The notes below the pieces were generated by a model that saw only the letters and a list, made by a program, of their open reading frames with translations, had not been told where the DNA came from and made no database searches. Below, piece by piece: positions 7,217 through 13,413 of a stretch of DNA of 14,213 nt (its first letter is position 1; every line of letters starts with the position of its first letter). The stretch comes from DASVFB01 sp036380275 (lineage in GTDB: Bacteria; Actinomycetota; Thermoleophilia; Gaiellales; Gaiellaceae), in the NCBI GenBank assembly GCA_036380275.1, contig DASVFB010000039.1:1-14213 (forward strand), given 5' to 3'. The position numbers and the translations under genes are program-made.

Positions 7217-8226
7217 GGGTGTGGGTCGACATGACTGCGAGCGCGCACGTGCTCGTCTTTCGGCCGCTGATTCGGATCCTGCGGGACCGCGGCGACGAGG
7301 TCGAGATCACCGCGCGCGAGTACGCGCAGACGCTCCAGCTGCTCGAGCTCCACGGGCTGCACGCGGACGCCGTGATCGGGCACCACGGCGGGCGCTCGCG
7401 CACGGGTAAGGCACGCGCCATGGGCTCGCGCCTGCGCGCGCTGCGCAGCTGGGCCCGGCCGCGCGCATTCGACATTGCGCTCGCGCACGGATCGCACGAG
7501 TTGACGATGACCGCGCGCCGTCTCGGGATCCCGAGTTCGACAACGTTCGACTACGAGTGGGCGTGGCTCCAGCACCAGCTGGGCTGCCGCGCCGCGACGA
7601 AGGTCGTCGTGCCCGATGCGATTCCTACGGAGCGGCTCGCCAAGTACGGCGCGACCCCTCCCAAGCTCCTGCAGTACGAAGGACTGAAGGAGGAGTACTA
7701 CCTCTCCGACTTCGAGCCGGACACTGCGGTTTTCGAACAATTCGCGCTCGAACCCGAGCGCGTGCTCGTCGTGCTGCGCCCGCCGCCGGACGTCTCGCTC
7801 TACCACCGCCATTCGAATCCCCTCTTCCCGCAGACGCTCGACTTCGTGGGCACGCGTGACGAGGTGCACGCGATCGTGCTGCCGCGAACGGAGGAGCAGC
7901 GCGAGTTCGTCAACGGCCTCAGTTTGCCGTCGGTGATCGTTCCCGAACAGGCGGTCGACGCGCAGAGCCTGATCGCCCTCGCCGACCTAGTCGTCTCGGC
8001 CGGCGGGACGATGAACCGCGAGGCTGCCGCGCTCGGCGTCCCCGTCTACACGACGTACGGCGGACGGCTCGGCGGCGTCGACGAGTCGCTGATCCGCGAC
8101 GGCCGACTCGTGCCGCTCAGCGATCCGCGCGCCCTCCGACTCGAGAAGCGTGAGGCAGGCCCGCCGGCGCCTGTCAGCCGCGATCCGAGCGTCATGCTCG
8201 ATCTACTCCTCAGCGCCCGCGCCTGA
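7213..8226 (+). CDS. DUF354 family protein, GT-B fold-like
   Basis: A 337-aa cytosolic protein that I recognise as DUF354, a family of unknown function related in fold to GT-B glycosyltransferases and UDP-GlcNAc 2-epimerases. Features: N-terminal Rossmann start MRVWVDMTASAHVLVFRPLI, AHGSHELTMTARRLGIPSS in the first half, a Tyr-rich linker (LKEEYYLSDFEP), and the C-terminal nucleotide-sugar-type segment VSAGGTMNREAAALGVPVYT. The GTG start overlaps the asnB stop (GTGA), and AAGG (7200-7203) lies nine bases upstream, so the two genes are very likely co-transcribed and translationally coupled. Its last 24 bases overlap the convergent ATPase gene. A role in making or transferring an amidated sugar is plausible from context, but its reaction is not known. 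Confidence 0.87.
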   Translation: MRVWVDMTASAHVLVFRPLIRILRDRGDEVEITAREYAQTLQLLELHGLHADAVIGHHGGRSRTGKARAMGSRLRALRSWARPRAFDIALAHGSHELTMTARRLGIPSSTTFDYEWAWLQHQLGCRAATKVVVPDAIPTERLAKYGATPPKLLQYEGLKEEYYLSDFEPDTAVFEQFALEPERVLVVLRPPPDVSLYHRHSNPLFPQTLDFVGTRDEVHAIVLPRTEEQREFVNGLSLPSVIVPEQAVDAQSLIALADLVVSAGGTMNREAAALGVPVYTTYGGRLGGVDESLIRDGRLVPLSDPRALRLEKREAGPPAPVSRDPSVMLDLLLSARA

Positions 8227-9342
8227 CGAGAGGCGCAGGAGCCAGAGCGCGAACAGAGGGTCGACGAGGACGGTGCGGCCCTCGATCACCTCGACCTCGC
8301 CGGCGCTCTCGAGCCGCTTGAGCGCGCGGCTGACGGATGACTTGTCGGCGTCGAGCCGCGCGAGAACGTGCGTCCGCAACGTCGCGCCCTGACCTTCGAC
8401 GATCGCGCGCAGGCTCTTCTGCTCGACCTGCGTGAAGCGTTGCCAGTGCGCCTCGAACTCCGGCCTGAGCTCGATCATCGTCGTCGACAACGCGTCTTCC
8501 CAATCCGCCAACGTTGCCGTCGCCTGAGGCTCGACGACGTCCCAGAGGCGATACGCAAGCAGCATCGCGCGCTGCGGATGACCGGCGGCCGTCTGCACGA
8601 GCGGGTTCACTGCCTCACCGGCCGACCGCCCAGTCTGCTTGAAGCGGTCGACGATGTACGCGGCAATGTCCGACGACGGCAAGCGTCCCAGCCGCACGGG
8701 CACCGCCTGGCCGTAGAGCGGACGCTCCTTCTCCTCGAAGAGCTGTTTCATCAACCCCTGCTCCGAACCCGCGAAGACGTAGGAGGCGACCTCGCCCTGG
8801 TGCTGGATGTGACTTCGCACGATCGCGTCGATACCGGGAAGCTTCGTGATGTCCTGGAACTCGTCGAAGACGACGAGCGCCCGGTAGCCCCCCTCCTGCT
8901 CCAGCTTCAGCGGCAGGTCGAGCAACGCGTGCAGCGCCGGCAGCGGATCCGTCCGCGGATCGATCTGCAGCCGCACGCCGATCCCGAGCGCGCTCAGCGA
9001 GAGCCCGAGACCGGTCCGCTGCAGGAACTCGTCGATCCGCGCGCGTAACCCTCCCTTTAGCTGGGCCGCGTACGCACGCTCGATCCGCACGGCGACGTCA
9101 GCCAGCGAGAGGACGCCGTAGAGGTCGACGAGCACGGTCGTCATCCCCTCCGAGCGCTCCGCCTCGCGCAGGACGCGGCGAAGCAGGCTCGTCTTGCCGT
9201 ACTTGCGCGGCGCGTAAAGCCGGACGTAGTGGCCGCCGACGACCGCCTGCAGCAACGCAGCCGTCTCGTCGTCGCGGTCGATCACCTCGTCCGGCGGGAT
9301 CGGGCGCGAGTAGACGAAGGGATTGACGTCGGTGATCGCCAC
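8203..9342 (-). CDS. AAA+ ATPase of the archaeal ATPase family with C-terminal winged helix
   Basis: About 379 aa, STAND/AAA-like ATPase of the group first noted in Archaea. From GTG 9342 it begins VAITDVNPFVYSRPIPPDEVIDRD, the usual NPF-F/Y-G/S-RP opening, followed by Walker A APRKYGKTS (44-52), Walker B VVFDEFQD (157-164), a sensor segment YVFAGSEQGLM (about 188-198), GHPQRAMLLAYRLWD near 254-268 and a MarR-like winged helix-turn-helix at about 309-358. The frame remains open to 9723, but that part is antisense-like sequence inside the helicase gene and lacks family similarity, so GTG 9342 is preferred; TTG 9381 is a weaker option. No clear Shine-Dalgarno is present. A repeat cluster with a perfect hairpin lies 20-67 bp upstream. 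The biological role of these ATPases is poorly known; ideas include transcription control, stress response and defence. It follows the helicase on the same strand. Confidence 0.82.
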   Translation of the reverse strand: MAITDVNPFVYSRPIPPDEVIDRDDETAALLQAVVGGHYVRLYAPRKYGKTSLLRRVLREAERSEGMTTVLVDLYGVLSLADVAVRIERAYAAQLKGGLRARIDEFLQRTGLGLSLSALGIGVRLQIDPRTDPLPALHALLDLPLKLEQEGGYRALVVFDEFQDITKLPGIDAIVRSHIQHQGEVASYVFAGSEQGLMKQLFEEKERPLYGQAVPVRLGRLPSSDIAAYIVDRFKQTGRSAGEAVNPLVQTAAGHPQRAMLLAYRLWDVVEPQATATLADWEDALSTTMIELRPEFEAHWQRFTQVEQKSLRAIVEGQGATLRTHVLARLDADKSSVSRALKRLESAGEVEVIEGRTVLVDPLFALWLLRLSSGAGAEE

Positions 9343-9361
9343 GAGCGGTGCAGCGTAGCGA

Positions 9362-9409
9362 AGAGGTTGCTTAACGCGCAACCTCTCAGTGGCGTAAGCG
9401 GCAACCTCT
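9362..9409 (-). repeat. Three-arm 9-bp repeat with a perfect hairpin upstream of the ATPase
   Basis: AGAGGTTGC (9362-9370) and its exact complement GCAACCTCT (9378-9386) form a 9-bp inverted repeat around a 7-nt loop. A third identical GCAACCTCT lies at 9401-9409, 23 bp from the second and in the same direction. The seven bases before each of the two direct copies are also similar (TTAACGC and GTAAGCG). The hairpin ends 19 bp before the ATPase GTG start, and the distal arm overlaps the helicase stop codon (9408-9410). A weak promoter TTGCGC(9381-9376)-18-TACGCT(9357-9352) on the minus strand would place the arms over the -35 and spacer. Likely an operator, possibly bound by the ATPase's own winged helix. 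No T-tract follows, so a terminator is less likely. Confidence 0.6.
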
Positions 9410-11228
9410 ACGAGGACGTGCTTGCAACCTGCCCACCGAGGACGGCGAGCACATCTCCGCCGAAGCGCTCGAGCTTCGTCGGGCCAACGCCGGGCACCGC
9501 GGCGAGCTCGCTCAGGCTCTGCGGCCGGCGGCCGGCGATCTCCGCCAGCGTCGAGTTGTGGAAGACCACGTATGCCGGGACCTCGTCGGCGCGCGCACGC
9601 TCGAGCCGCCAGGCCTTCAGCGCAGCGAAGAGGGGATCGTCCGGATCGGCCTCGCGCCGCGCGGGCGCCTTCCTCGGCTGGAGCCCGAGCTCGCGGAGGA
9701 AGCGCGACGGCGTGCGCGTCCACGTCACGAACAGATGCCGTTTCGCGCGGGTCAGGCCGACGTAGAAGAGGCGCCGCTCCTCTGCAATCGCCTCCGGCGA
9801 CTTTGCGAGGCGCGTCGGCAGCTCCTTCTCCTCGGCGCGCGCGACGAATACCGCCTCGAACTCGAGCCCCTTCGCGCCGTGGAGCGTCAGCAGGTGGACG
9901 CCGCGGCGTGCCTCCCCTCTGTCGCCGAAGCGGCGCTCGAGCTCGGCGACGAAGCCTGGACCGTCGAGCTCGGCCAGTTCGTCGGCGAGCTTGACGAGCC
10001 GCCCGAGGTCCGTCTGCCGCACCATCTCGCGTTCACCGAGCTTGTCCGGCGGATCCTCGAGCCAGCCGCGCTCCTCGGCGAGCCTGCGCACGTCGGCGGG
10101 CGACGTGAGCCTGCGCAGCACGTAGCGCGCGCTCTCGCGGCCGAGGAACGAAGCACCCTGGGCGGGGATCCCCGCTTCGTGCAACGCCTCCTCGAAGTCG
10201 ACGAGCCGGGCGTTCGTGCGGCAGAGGATCGCGACGTCGTCGTACGGGACGTTTAGCGCGCGAATCCGTTCGACGGCGAAGTCGGCCTCGTCCTCGCAGG
10301 CGTTCAGCTCGGGCTCCGGACCGTCGGCGCGCGTCGCGCGCAACGTCTTCTCGGCGCCGCCGAGCTTGGGCACGAGCCGGTTCGCGAGCTCGAGCACCTG
10401 CGGCGACGAGCGGTAGTTCTCCTCGAGCCTGATCACCGTCGCGTTCGGGAAGCGCTTCGGCATCGAGAGCAAATGCGCGGGTGATGCGCCGGTGAACGCG
10501 TAGATCGACTGGTAATCGTCGCCGACGACGCAGAACTCGTCGCGCGGGCCGAGCCACAGCTCGAGCAACGTCTGCTGGAGGACGTTGACGTCCTGGTACT
10601 CGTCGACGGTGAACGCGCGGTAGCGCTCGCGAACCCGAGCGAGCGCTGCGTCGTCTTCCGAGTAGAGCTGGATCGCGAGCTCGAGCAGGTCTTCGAAGTC
10701 GACGTAGCCTGCGGCCGCCTTGCGCTCCTCGTACTGCCGGTACACGCGGTGCATCAGGTCGACCGGGATCGGCGGCTCGTGATCGCCGAGATCCGCGCGA
10801 TAGCGCGCCGGTGGGATGCGACGGTTCTTCGCCCACTCGATCTCGGTCGCGAGATCGCCCGCGGGGCGAAAGCGATACGCGCCGGGAAGCGAGTTCGCAA
10901 TGCGTCGCAGCGGCAGCGCCTTCGACGAGACGATCTTGCCCACGCGGTCCGGCGCGTACTGCTGCAGCTGCCCGAGCGCGGCGGCGTGGAACGTGCGCGC
11001 GGCGACGCCGGGTGCGCCGAGCGCCTCGAGACGCGCGCGCAGCTCGCCGGCGGCCTTGTCCGTGAACGTGACGGCGAGGATCTCGTCCGCTCGAAACGCG
11101 CGCATCGTCACCTGGTTCGCGATGCGATGCGTGATCGTCGTCGTCTTGCCCGACCCCGCGCCGGCGAGGATGCACACGGGTCCGCGCACCGCTTCGACGG
11201 CGCGCCGCTGCTCCGGGTTCAGCTCCAC
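9408..11228 (-). CDS. UvrD/Rep-family superfamily 1 DNA helicase with HRDC domain (UvrD2-like)
   Basis: ATP-dependent 3'-5' DNA helicase, 606 aa, with all SF1A motifs: I AGAGSGKTT (22-30), Ia TFTDKAAGEL (54-63), II VDEYQDVN (208-215), III VGDDYQSIYAFTGA (235-248), IV LEENYRS (268-274), V LHGAKGLEFEAV (449-460) and VI EERRLFYVGLTRAKRHLFV (483-501). Residues about 528-600 form an HRDC domain (FAALKAWR, YVVFHNSTLAEIA, VPGVGPTKLERFG). This is the plan of actinobacterial UvrD2, but the four-cysteine motif that joins helicase and HRDC in mycobacterial UvrD2 is absent (the linker is RKAPARREADPDD), and the 2B insertion (about 375-445) is short. Family role: DNA repair and genome maintenance. The start is GTG 11228, with no Shine-Dalgarno. 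TAGTCT seven bases upstream could serve as the -10 of a leaderless transcript. Confidence 0.93.
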   Translation of the reverse strand: MELNPEQRRAVEAVRGPVCILAGAGSGKTTTITHRIANQVTMRAFRADEILAVTFTDKAAGELRARLEALGAPGVAARTFHAAALGQLQQYAPDRVGKIVSSKALPLRRIANSLPGAYRFRPAGDLATEIEWAKNRRIPPARYRADLGDHEPPIPVDLMHRVYRQYEERKAAAGYVDFEDLLELAIQLYSEDDAALARVRERYRAFTVDEYQDVNVLQQTLLELWLGPRDEFCVVGDDYQSIYAFTGASPAHLLSMPKRFPNATVIRLEENYRSSPQVLELANRLVPKLGGAEKTLRATRADGPEPELNACEDEADFAVERIRALNVPYDDVAILCRTNARLVDFEEALHEAGIPAQGASFLGRESARYVLRRLTSPADVRRLAEERGWLEDPPDKLGEREMVRQTDLGRLVKLADELAELDGPGFVAELERRFGDRGEARRGVHLLTLHGAKGLEFEAVFVARAEEKELPTRLAKSPEAIAEERRLFYVGLTRAKRHLFVTWTRTPSRFLRELGLQPRKAPARREADPDDPLFAALKAWRLERARADEVPAYVVFHNSTLAEIAGRRPQSLSELAAVPGVGPTKLERFGGDVLAVLGGQVASTSS

Positions 11229-11490
11229 GGGCGCCAGACTAGGCCGCCGGGTCGGACGGGATCGTCACGGAACTGCGCCGGATGGTGCCTCGCATGGAGC
11301 CCATCGACAGTGACGAGGGGTCCCAACGAGACGCGACCCGAGTCCTGGACGCGGGCCACGTCCTCCGCGGACACGCTCGGCGCCCGCGCGTTGTGAGATT
11401 TGCGCGACGCGCCGACCGGTGACCGTCCCATCAAGCCGTGTCCCGAGTCCTGGACGCGGGACGTGTCCGGAACCGACGCCGGCGCCCGGG
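11229..11490. repeat. 262-bp intergenic region with two copies of an imperfect ~65-bp repeat
   Basis: No protein-like frame is visible between the dehydratase stop and the helicase start. Copy A (about 11320-11384) and copy B (about 11425-11489) are offset by exactly 105 bp. They share an identical 19-bp core, CCCGAGTCCTGGACGCGGG, at 11337-11355 and 11442-11460, with weaker similarity on both sides: GTCCCA at the start, GGCGCCCG near the end. In copy B the core is the loop region of a hairpin, GTCCCG (11440-11445) against CGGGAC (11457-11462), extendable by G-U pairs and one C-G to nine pairs; copy A keeps only CCCG/CGGG. The centre GTCC-T-GGAC is itself a dyad. It may be a dispersed REP-like element, a transcription terminator or attenuator for the sugar operon, or an operator pair. 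No U-run follows on either strand. Confidence 0.6.
11236..11241 (-). promoter_or_regulatory. Possible -10 box TAGTCT for a leaderless helicase mRNA
   Basis: On the minus strand TAGTCT fits the actinobacterial TANNNT pattern and ends seven bases before the GTG start at 11228, the spacing seen for leaderless transcripts. No convincing -35 is present at 16-18 bp, so this is weak. Confidence 0.25.
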
Positions 11491-13413
11491 TTAGATCGTC
11501 GTGGACGTGGGCGCGACGGCGACGCGCTGGGGCTCGCGGAACATCGTCGTCATCCGCGCGACGAGCTCGAGCGTCGCGCCCTCCTCGACGAGCCGCTCCA
11601 GCTCGCGCAACTCCCCGCCGAGCCAGGCGGGATCGATCGGAGCCTGCGAGGCGGCGAGGATCTTCGGATGGGCCGTCGGCTCCGCCGACTCGTCCTCGTT
11701 CCAGAGCGCCTCGTGCAGCTTCTCGCCCGGCCGTACGCCGGTGATGCGGATCGCGATGTCGCGCTCCGGCACTTTCCCCGAGAGGCGGATCATGTTCTCC
11801 GCGAGCTCGTAGATCGACACAGGCTCGCCCATGTCGAGGACGTAGACGTGGCCGCCGACGCCGATCGCGCCGGCCTGGACGATCAACGACGCCGCCTCCG
11901 GAATCGTCATGAAGTACCGCGTCATCTCCTTGTGCGTGACTGTCACGGGCCCGCCGCGCTCGATCTGCTTGCGGAAGATGGGGATCACGCTGCCCGACGA
12001 GCCGAGCACGTTGCCGAAGCGAACGGCGACGAAATGCGTCGCCACGTCGTCGCGGGAGCCGAACGACTGCACGATCCACTCCGCGAGCGCCTTCGACTGG
12101 CCGTACGCCTGCACGATCCACTCAGCGATCGCCTTCGACTGGCCGAGCAGGTTCTTCGGCTGCGCCGCCTTGTCCGTGGAGACGAGCACGAAGCGCTTCG
12201 TCTCGAACTCGACAGCGACGTCGGCGACGATCTTCGTCGCGAGCACGTTGTTGCGCACCGCCTCGAGCGGGTTCGCCTCGAGCAGAGGCACGTGCTTGTA
12301 CGCGGCAGCGTGGAAGACGACGTCTGGCCGGTACTTCTCGAAGACCTGGCGCAGCTTCGTCCTGTTCCCGACGTCGGCGAGCACCGGCAGCGCTGCCGGG
12401 AAGCCGCGCTCACCGACGAGCTCGCGCTCGATGTCGAAGAGCGCAGGCTCGGAGTTGTCGACGAGGACGATCCGGCCTGCGCCCACGCGCGCGATCTGCC
12501 GGCACAGCTCCGCGCCGATCGAGCCTCCGGCGCCGGTGACGAGCACAGTCTTGCGCGCGAGGTAGCCCGAGACCTCGCCGAGGTCGACCTCGACCGGCTC
12601 GCGCCCGAGCACGTCCTCGACCTGCACGGGCCGCAGCTGTCCGGCGAGGTTCACGTCGCCGGAGATCAGCTCGTTCAGCCCAGGGAGCGTCTTCACGGGC
12701 ACGCCTTCCTCCTGCGCGACGTCGACAACGCGTTGGCGCAGCTCGCCGGACGCGGACGGCATCGCGATCAGCACCTCGTCGGGCTCGCCGTCGCGGAGCA
12801 CGCGGCGCAGCTCCGACGTCGGGCCGAGCACGCGGACGCCGTGCACGCGCAAGTTCTTCTTGCGCGGGTCGTCGTCGAGAAGGCCGATCGGCGTGTAGCC
12901 GAGCTGCGGCGAACGCTGGAGCTCGCGGAGGATCAGCTGACCGGCGTCGCCGGCGCCGACGATGACGACCTCCCGCCCGCGCGCCATCAGGCCGCCGGGC
13001 GCCGGGCGCTCGATCAGCGTGCGCGCGAGCAACCGCGAGCCGGCGACGAACGCCAGCAGCAGGAGCATGTCGATGAGGGCGATCCCACGCGGCAGCCGCG
13101 ATGTCCTGTCCGGCGGAAACGCATACAGGATCAGGTCGACGAGCAGCGACGCGACGACGACGCCGCGCGCCGCGCCCCACATGTCTCGCGTCGACACATA
13201 GCGCCACCAGCGGTTGTAGAAGCCGAAGAGAAAGAACACCGAGAGCTTGATCCCGATGACGAGCGCGAACGTCTGCCACGAGAGGAGGTGCTGATAGAAC
13301 GGCGGAACGCTCTGGTCGAAGCGGATCCAGAACGTCAGCCACCACGCGGCGGCGATCAGAACCGCGTCGGCGACGAGGTTGACGATGCGGTGTCGCGAAA
13401 TAGGAAACGTCAC
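11491..13413 (-). CDS. Membrane-bound nucleotide-sugar 4,6-dehydratase (CapD/PglF/WbpM type)
   Basis: 640 aa. Four N-terminal transmembrane helices (about 11-30, 46-66, 82-100, 111-128) lead into a first Rossmann domain (VGAGDAG, 152-158) and a catalytic extended-SDR domain with TGAGGSIG (293-300), HAAAYKHVPLLE (368-379), VSTDKA (411-416), RFGNVLGSSGSVIPIF (465-480) and GVRPGEKLHE near the end. Family members convert UDP-GlcNAc to UDP-4-keto-6-deoxy-GlcNAc for bacillosamine, QuiNAc or FucNAc synthesis. Right after STDKA, residues 422-435 and 436-449 are a tandem duplication of the helix that normally carries the catalytic Met/Tyr-x3-Lys: copy 1 reads LGQSK, copy 2 YGQSK. Activity is therefore uncertain. 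The start is GTG 13413, with GGAG seven bases upstream, overlapping the aminotransferase stop as GTGA. That gene is the usual next step, so they form one operon. Confidence 0.93.
   Translation of the reverse strand: MTFPISRHRIVNLVADAVLIAAAWWLTFWIRFDQSVPPFYQHLLSWQTFALVIGIKLSVFFLFGFYNRWWRYVSTRDMWGAARGVVVASLLVDLILYAFPPDRTSRLPRGIALIDMLLLLAFVAGSRLLARTLIERPAPGGLMARGREVVIVGAGDAGQLILRELQRSPQLGYTPIGLLDDDPRKKNLRVHGVRVLGPTSELRRVLRDGEPDEVLIAMPSASGELRQRVVDVAQEEGVPVKTLPGLNELISGDVNLAGQLRPVQVEDVLGREPVEVDLGEVSGYLARKTVLVTGAGGSIGAELCRQIARVGAGRIVLVDNSEPALFDIERELVGERGFPAALPVLADVGNRTKLRQVFEKYRPDVVFHAAAYKHVPLLEANPLEAVRNNVLATKIVADVAVEFETKRFVLVSTDKAAQPKNLLGQSKAIAEWIVQAYGQSKALAEWIVQSFGSRDDVATHFVAVRFGNVLGSSGSVIPIFRKQIERGGPVTVTHKEMTRYFMTIPEAASLIVQAGAIGVGGHVYVLDMGEPVSIYELAENMIRLSGKVPERDIAIRITGVRPGEKLHEALWNEDESAEPTAHPKILAASQAPIDPAWLGGELRELERLVEEGATLELVARMTTMFREPQRVAVAPTSTTI
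12067..12150 (-). repeat. 42-bp in-frame tandem duplication inside the dehydratase gene
   Basis: Units 12067-12108 and 12109-12150 abut directly and match at 36 of 42 bases, and at 35 of the first 37. Each encodes 14 residues sharing GQSKA(I/L)AEWIVQ. The mismatches include synonymous and non-synonymous changes, so the duplication is not a fresh copying or assembly slip. Length and phase keep the frame open. Confidence 0.92.

Noticed and set aside
6589..7869. A 426-codon open frame on the minus strand over the amidotransferase/DUF354 junction
   Set aside because: Antisense to two well-supported genes; low-complexity Arg/Val/Leu content with no motif.
9362..9386. Rho-independent terminator for the helicase gene
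   Set aside because: The stem is good, but no T-tract follows on the minus strand and it lies just ahead of the next start codon; an operator or translational element fits better.
9343..9723. N-terminal extension of the AAA ATPase to 9723
   Set aside because: The extension is Arg/Ala-rich and mostly antisense-like sequence within the helicase 3' end (same strand, different frame); the family N-terminus begins near NPFVYSRP.
11320..11489. CRISPR-like repeats
   Set aside because: Only two imperfect copies are present, with no regular spacers and no cas genes.
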